Of a stretch of DNA of 64,000 nt, positions 63,201 to 64,000 are shown piece after piece. The stretch spans positions 806,001-870,000 of the forward strand of contig OZ241896.1 in the NCBI GenBank assembly GCA_965203565.1, read 5' to 3'. The notes under the pieces are model-generated. The model was not told the DNA's origin, did not search any database, and worked only from the letters and a program-made list of their open reading frames with translations. The first letter of the stretch is position 1; every line of letters begins with the position of its first letter. The stretch is from JAAXGX01 sp965203565 (GTDB lineage Bacteria > Acidobacteriota > Vicinamibacteria > Vicinamibacterales > UBA8438). The translations under genes were made by a program, and so were the position numbers.

Positions 63201-64000
63201 ACCGAACTGACCGCCGGAGCCGTCGCGGCGCCGTCCACCTTGTGGCTCGCCTGGTTCGCCAGGGCGTGCGCGCCCAGCCCCAGCGCCGCGTCCGTCGTCA
63301 CGGCGCTCCGGATCGTCCCGCCGTTGAGGGTCAGCGCGCCCGCCGCGATGCTGACGCCGTCCGTGTCCGCATCGGTCGCCTGCACCGTGTAGCGGAACGT
63401 CAGGGTCCTGCTCCCGCTCCCGCTGGCGTACGCCGCCTGCGCCGCGCCGGCGCCGAGGGTCAGCGCGAGCCGCGGCGTCCCCGTCACCGTCACCGGGATC
63501 CGGAACCCCACCTCCACCGAGATCGTCTCCCCCGCCCCGTAGGTCATCCCGCTCGCCGGACTGCTGGCGATCGTCACCGAACTGACCGCCGGCACGGTCG
63601 CGCTGCCGCCGTCCACCTTGTGGCTCGCCTGGTTCGCCAGGGCGTGCGCGCCCAACCCCAGCGTCGCGTCCGTCATCGCGGCGCTCCGGATCGTCCCGCC
63701 GTTGAGGGTCAGCGCGCTCGCCCCGATGCTGATCCCGTCGCTGTCCGCATCGGCCGCCAGCACGGTGTACCGGAACGTCAGGGTCTCGGTCCCGCTGCCG
63801 CTCGCGTACTCCGCCTGCGCCGCGCCGGCGCCGACGGTCAGCGCGAGCTGCGGCGTCCCCGTCACCGTCACCGCGAGCTGGAACCCCACCTCCACTTCGA
63901 TCCGCTCCCCCGCGCCGTACGTCATCCCGCTCGCCGGACTGCTGGCGATCGTCACCGCACTGACTTCCGGGGCCGTCGCGGCGCCGCTCACCTTGTGGCT
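54257..64000 (-). CDS. Giant repeat autotransporter adhesin (N-terminus beyond right edge)
   Basis: At least 3,247 residues on the minus strand; the frame runs unbroken through the window edge. From the edge come 18 tandem Ig-like repeats of about 125 residues (about VTVTGTPQLALTIG, then a DADSDGISIGASALTLNGGTI block). An acidic Gly-Asp linker (GGGGDGGDDGGGGG) near 57,200 follows. Three cadherin-like domains come next (each with AENxxGP, RFAVDxxxGxVRYVG and DVNEPPAF-type ends), then one more Ig-like domain (LRYAAESSAPGVARASV). A C-terminal autotransporter beta-barrel of about 300 residues ends VVLQGRFGL. The passenger is probably surface exposed and calcium binding through DxDxDG-type loops. 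No export signal can be seen because the start is missing. Confidence 0.88.
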   Translation of the reverse strand, partial: SHKVSGAATAPEVSAVTIASSPASGMTYGAGERIEVEVGFQLAVTVTGTPQLALTVGAGAAQAEYASGSGTETLTFRYTVLAADADSDGISIGASALTLNGGTIRSAAMTDATLGLGAHALANQASHKVDGGSATVPAVSSVTIASSPASGMTYGAGETISVEVGFRIPVTVTGTPRLALTLGAGAAQAAYASGSGSRTLTFRYTVQATDADTDGVSIAAGALTLNGGTIRSAVTTDAALGLGAHALANQASHKVDGAATAPAVSSVAIASSPASGDTYGAGETIAVEVGFQIAVTVTGTPQLALTIGAGAGQAAYASGSGTGTLTFRYTVQATDADTDGVSIGAGALALNGGTIQSAAMTNAALGLGAHALANQASHKVDGAVTAPAVSSVTIASSPASGDTYGAGETISVEVGFQIAVTVTGTPQLALTIGSSTGQAEYASGSGTATLTFSYTALATDADTDGISIGASALTLNGGTLRSAAMTNAALGLGAHALANQASHKVDGAATAPAVSAVTIASSPASGMTYGAGETISVEVGFQIAVTVTGTPQLALTIGSSTGQADYASGSGTQTLTFSYTTLATDADSDGISVGASALTLNGGTIQSAATTNATLGLGAHALANQASHKVDGAATAPAVSSVTIASSPASGDTYGAGETISVEVGFQIAVTVTGTPQLALTIGSSTGQADYASGSGTGTLTFRYTALATDADSDGIAIGASALTLNSGTIQSAAMTNATLGLGAHALANQASHKVDGAATAPAVSSVTIASSPASGDTYGAGETISVEVGFQIAVTVTGTPQLALTIGSATGQAEYASGSGTKTLTFRYTALATDADSDGVSIAASALTLNGGTLRSAATTNAALGLGAHALANQASHKVDGAATAPAVSSVTIASSPASGDTYGAGETISVEVGFQIAVTVTGTPQLALTIGSSTGQADYASGSGTATLTFRYTALATDADSDGVSIGASALTLNGGTLRSAAATNATLGLGAHALANQASHKVDGAATAPAVSAVTIGSSPASGDTYGAGETISVEVGFQIAVTVTGTPQIALTIGSSTGQAEYASGSGTKTLTFNYTTLATDADSDGVSIGASALTLNGGTIRSAATTNATLGLGTAALANQASHKVDGAATAPAVSSVTIASSPASGDTYGAGETISVEMGFQIAVTVTGTPQLALTIGAGAAQAEYASGSGTRTLTFRYTALATDADTDGISIGASALALNGGTIRSAATTNATLGLGAHALANQASHKVDGAATAPAVSSVTIASSPASGDTYGAGETISVEMGFQIAVTVTGTPQLALTIGSSTGQAEYASGSGTATLTFNYTALATDADSDGISVGASALTLNGGTLRSAATTNATLGLGAHALANQANHKVDGAATAPAVSSVTIASSPASGDTYGAGETISVQVGFQIAVTVTGTPQLALTIGSATGQADYASGSGTGTLTFRYTALATDADSDGVSIGASALTLNGGTLRSAATTNATLGLGAHALANQANHKVDGAATAPAVSSVTIGSSPASGDTYGAGETISVEVGFQIAVTVTGTPQLALTIGSSTGQADYASGSGTGTLTFRYTALATDADSDGIAIGASALALNGGTIWSAAMTNATLGLGAHALANQASHKVDGAATVPAVSGVTIGGSPASGDTYGAGETIAVDVAFGFAVTVTGTPQLALTIGSATRQAEYASGSGTRTLTFRYTALATDADSDGISVGASALTLNGGTIRSATTTNAALGLGAHALTNQASHKVNGAATAPAVSAVAISSSPASGAAYGAGERIAVQVGFQIPVTVTGSPQVALTIGSATRQASYASGSGTRTLTFHYTVQAADADSDGISVGANALTLNGGTIRSAAMTNAALGLGTRAIANAASHQADGGAATVPAVSGVTISSRPASGDTYGAGETITVQVGFRIPVVVTGTPQLTLTIGTGTGQAGYASGSGAETLTFRYTVLAADADSDGISIGAGALALNSGTIRSAALANAALALGTHAVTNSASHKVDGSVTVPAVSGVTISSRPASGDTYAAGETIAVQVGFRIPVTVTGTPQLALTIGTGTGQAGYASGSGTATLTFHYTVLAADADSDGISIGAGALALGGGTIRSAAMTNAALALGAHVITNSANHKVNGAATAPAVSGVTISSRPAGGDTYAAGERIEVQVRFDRAVAVTGTPQLALAVGAARRQASYVSGTGTAVLVFRYVVQPSDTDADGISVPADALTLNGGTITRAGGAAAAALDLGGHALSNVGGQTVAGGGGDGGDDGGGGGGPVAENAAPSFAGGPFAFSLAENAAGPLALGVAAADDPEGDALAYRLEAGDSRRFAVDAATGEVRYVGAGEDYEASGPGKWELTVSATDPAGAVARTAVTVTLTNEDEAPAFTAARYAWELAENVSGPLVLGRAEAVAVDAGRADVRRYRLRDADAGRFAVDAESGEVRYVGAGEDAETGPARHQFTVVVTDRDGLSASAPAEVRILDVNEPPAFAETAYAFELAENVAGPRGLGAVRASDVDAGDVLTYSLAAGDAARFAVDGASGAVRYVGGGEDYEEGPPQFALAVRATDRGGLTGEADVAVTLLDVNEAPEAVGALEALVLEAAGAAVEERLGAYFRDPDGDMLRYAAESSAPGVARASVLESDLLSIAPLAIGAAVVTVTARDPDGLEAEQQVRVAVETVRSERARALRRSLAVFGRTLGTETVEAIGGRLGVESHALGRSHVQVGGNSIGCGAVGAGAACGLATLARGASGLLGARLSIPPDALGVADGRGATVDAATLLFGDGQDGFGGGDGFGGLDGFAGGGSYAGPAAPGEDDDGGMEFSPVSGRSLLSRSSFQLALGGDAASAGDAAPSRAGWTLWGQAAAGEFEGAPGGDGFTLEGRTQSAYAGLDYRFASGLLVGLAGSHNRMESDFAGRINGAGAVDARLTGLYPYLHWSPREGLGLWGLVGGGRGSAALEELDEGGRFSAGLGMRMTAVGVRQEVVGPLALKADAFAVRITSESEAADRLAGVTADAQRLRLASELTGQWTVGGGVALRAQVELGGRFDRGDAETGMGAEAGGALGFTHLGTGLSVDARGRTLLVHQADDFREWGASFAVRLQPGREQGGLSFALEPSWGVDAAGGAQTLWRAPGGFGAQALGRDPAAAPDAPGWRPDRLALTLGWGVVLPGGGEFTPFGRWSREGAEGYRLNAGTRWAVLNPPGDDGRDRGLFLARDRGLRLLIDLFAEQLVTRRQPMQRRVVLQGRFGL
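57236..63991 (-). repeat. 18 tandem repeats of 375 bp (378 in two copies)
   Basis: The spacing between equivalent codons is exactly 375 bp for most of the array. Two copies gain one codon at a GGSA/GGAA junction. The central 12 copies are near-identical in DNA, while copies toward 57236 (14-18) diverge. This gradient means recent duplication or gene conversion in the middle. Six to eight codons vary repeatedly (SSTGQ/SATGQ/GAGAAQ, AEYAS/ADYAS/AAYAS, DS/DT). The array continues past the right edge. Confidence 0.9.

Noticed and set aside
57236..63991. CRISPR-like array
   Set aside because: Repeat units are 375 bp, protein-coding and lack short spacer-repeat alternation. No cas genes are present.

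Overview
The window reads as a G+C-rich (near 70% by eye), Gram-negative chromosome segment, most likely from an Acidobacteriota of the Vicinamibacteria type. This is an inference. It rests on small secreted families common in that group (DUF6152, the PDLxGxW proteins, the 192-aa coiled-coil protein ending in PPGWLR), on a lipid A/Kdo/heptose pathway, and on Tat-exported enzymes. No rRNA or other decisive phylogenetic marker is present.

Layout. 1-3.5 kb: minus-strand cluster of secreted proteins (DUF6351, DUF6152, two PDLxGxW paralogues around a VOC protein). 4.2-6.0 kb: type II restriction-modification (RM) pair with a palindromic operator in the methyltransferase promoter. 6.2-11.4 kb: divergent dipeptidyl peptidases, M49 (DPP III, fused to an EthD-like domain) and S9 (DPP IV). 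11.8-18.9 kb: type III RM island, mod - AbiJ/HEPN-like gene - res. 19.8-25.9 kb: Tat-targeted molybdenum hydroxylase operon with cytochrome b. 26-29.3 kb: YheT-like hydrolase, a frameshifted membrane protein and a deleted DUF72 pseudogene. 29.4-35.4 kb: small proteins, a TlpA thioredoxin, a peptidase_MA/TolB/Omp85 fusion and a double aspartyl-protease protein. 35.5-36.8 kb: nuoI, nuoB, ferredoxin. 36.9-40.5 kb: lipA, a NYN-domain gene with a structured leader, lpd. 40.5-45.3 kb: gmhB-holB-ricT-pdxA-smpB-rfbD. 45.3-47.7 kb: Tat-exported GH99-like protein, tRNA-Asp, tRNA-Val, methyltransferase. 47.6-53.6 kb: lipopolysaccharide core/lipid A operon (waaA-lpxK-lpxL-hldA-hldE2-waaC). 53.6-54.2 kb: VapBC. 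54.3 kb to the right edge: a giant autotransporter adhesin with 18 repeats of about 125 residues.

The most unusual signals are four. (1) A 158-bp element with 10-bp terminal inverted repeats is present in two near-identical full copies and two decayed halves. One full copy sits in frame inside the NYN gene with a 4-bp duplication, so 162 bp or 54 codons were added without breaking the frame. (2) A promoter, hairpin and intrinsic terminator lie ahead of that same NYN gene, which suggests attenuation. (3) Many start codons have a TAnnnT -10 box 5-7 nt upstream and no Shine-Dalgarno, which implies leaderless mRNAs. (4) An AbiJ-like HEPN gene is embedded between mod and res.
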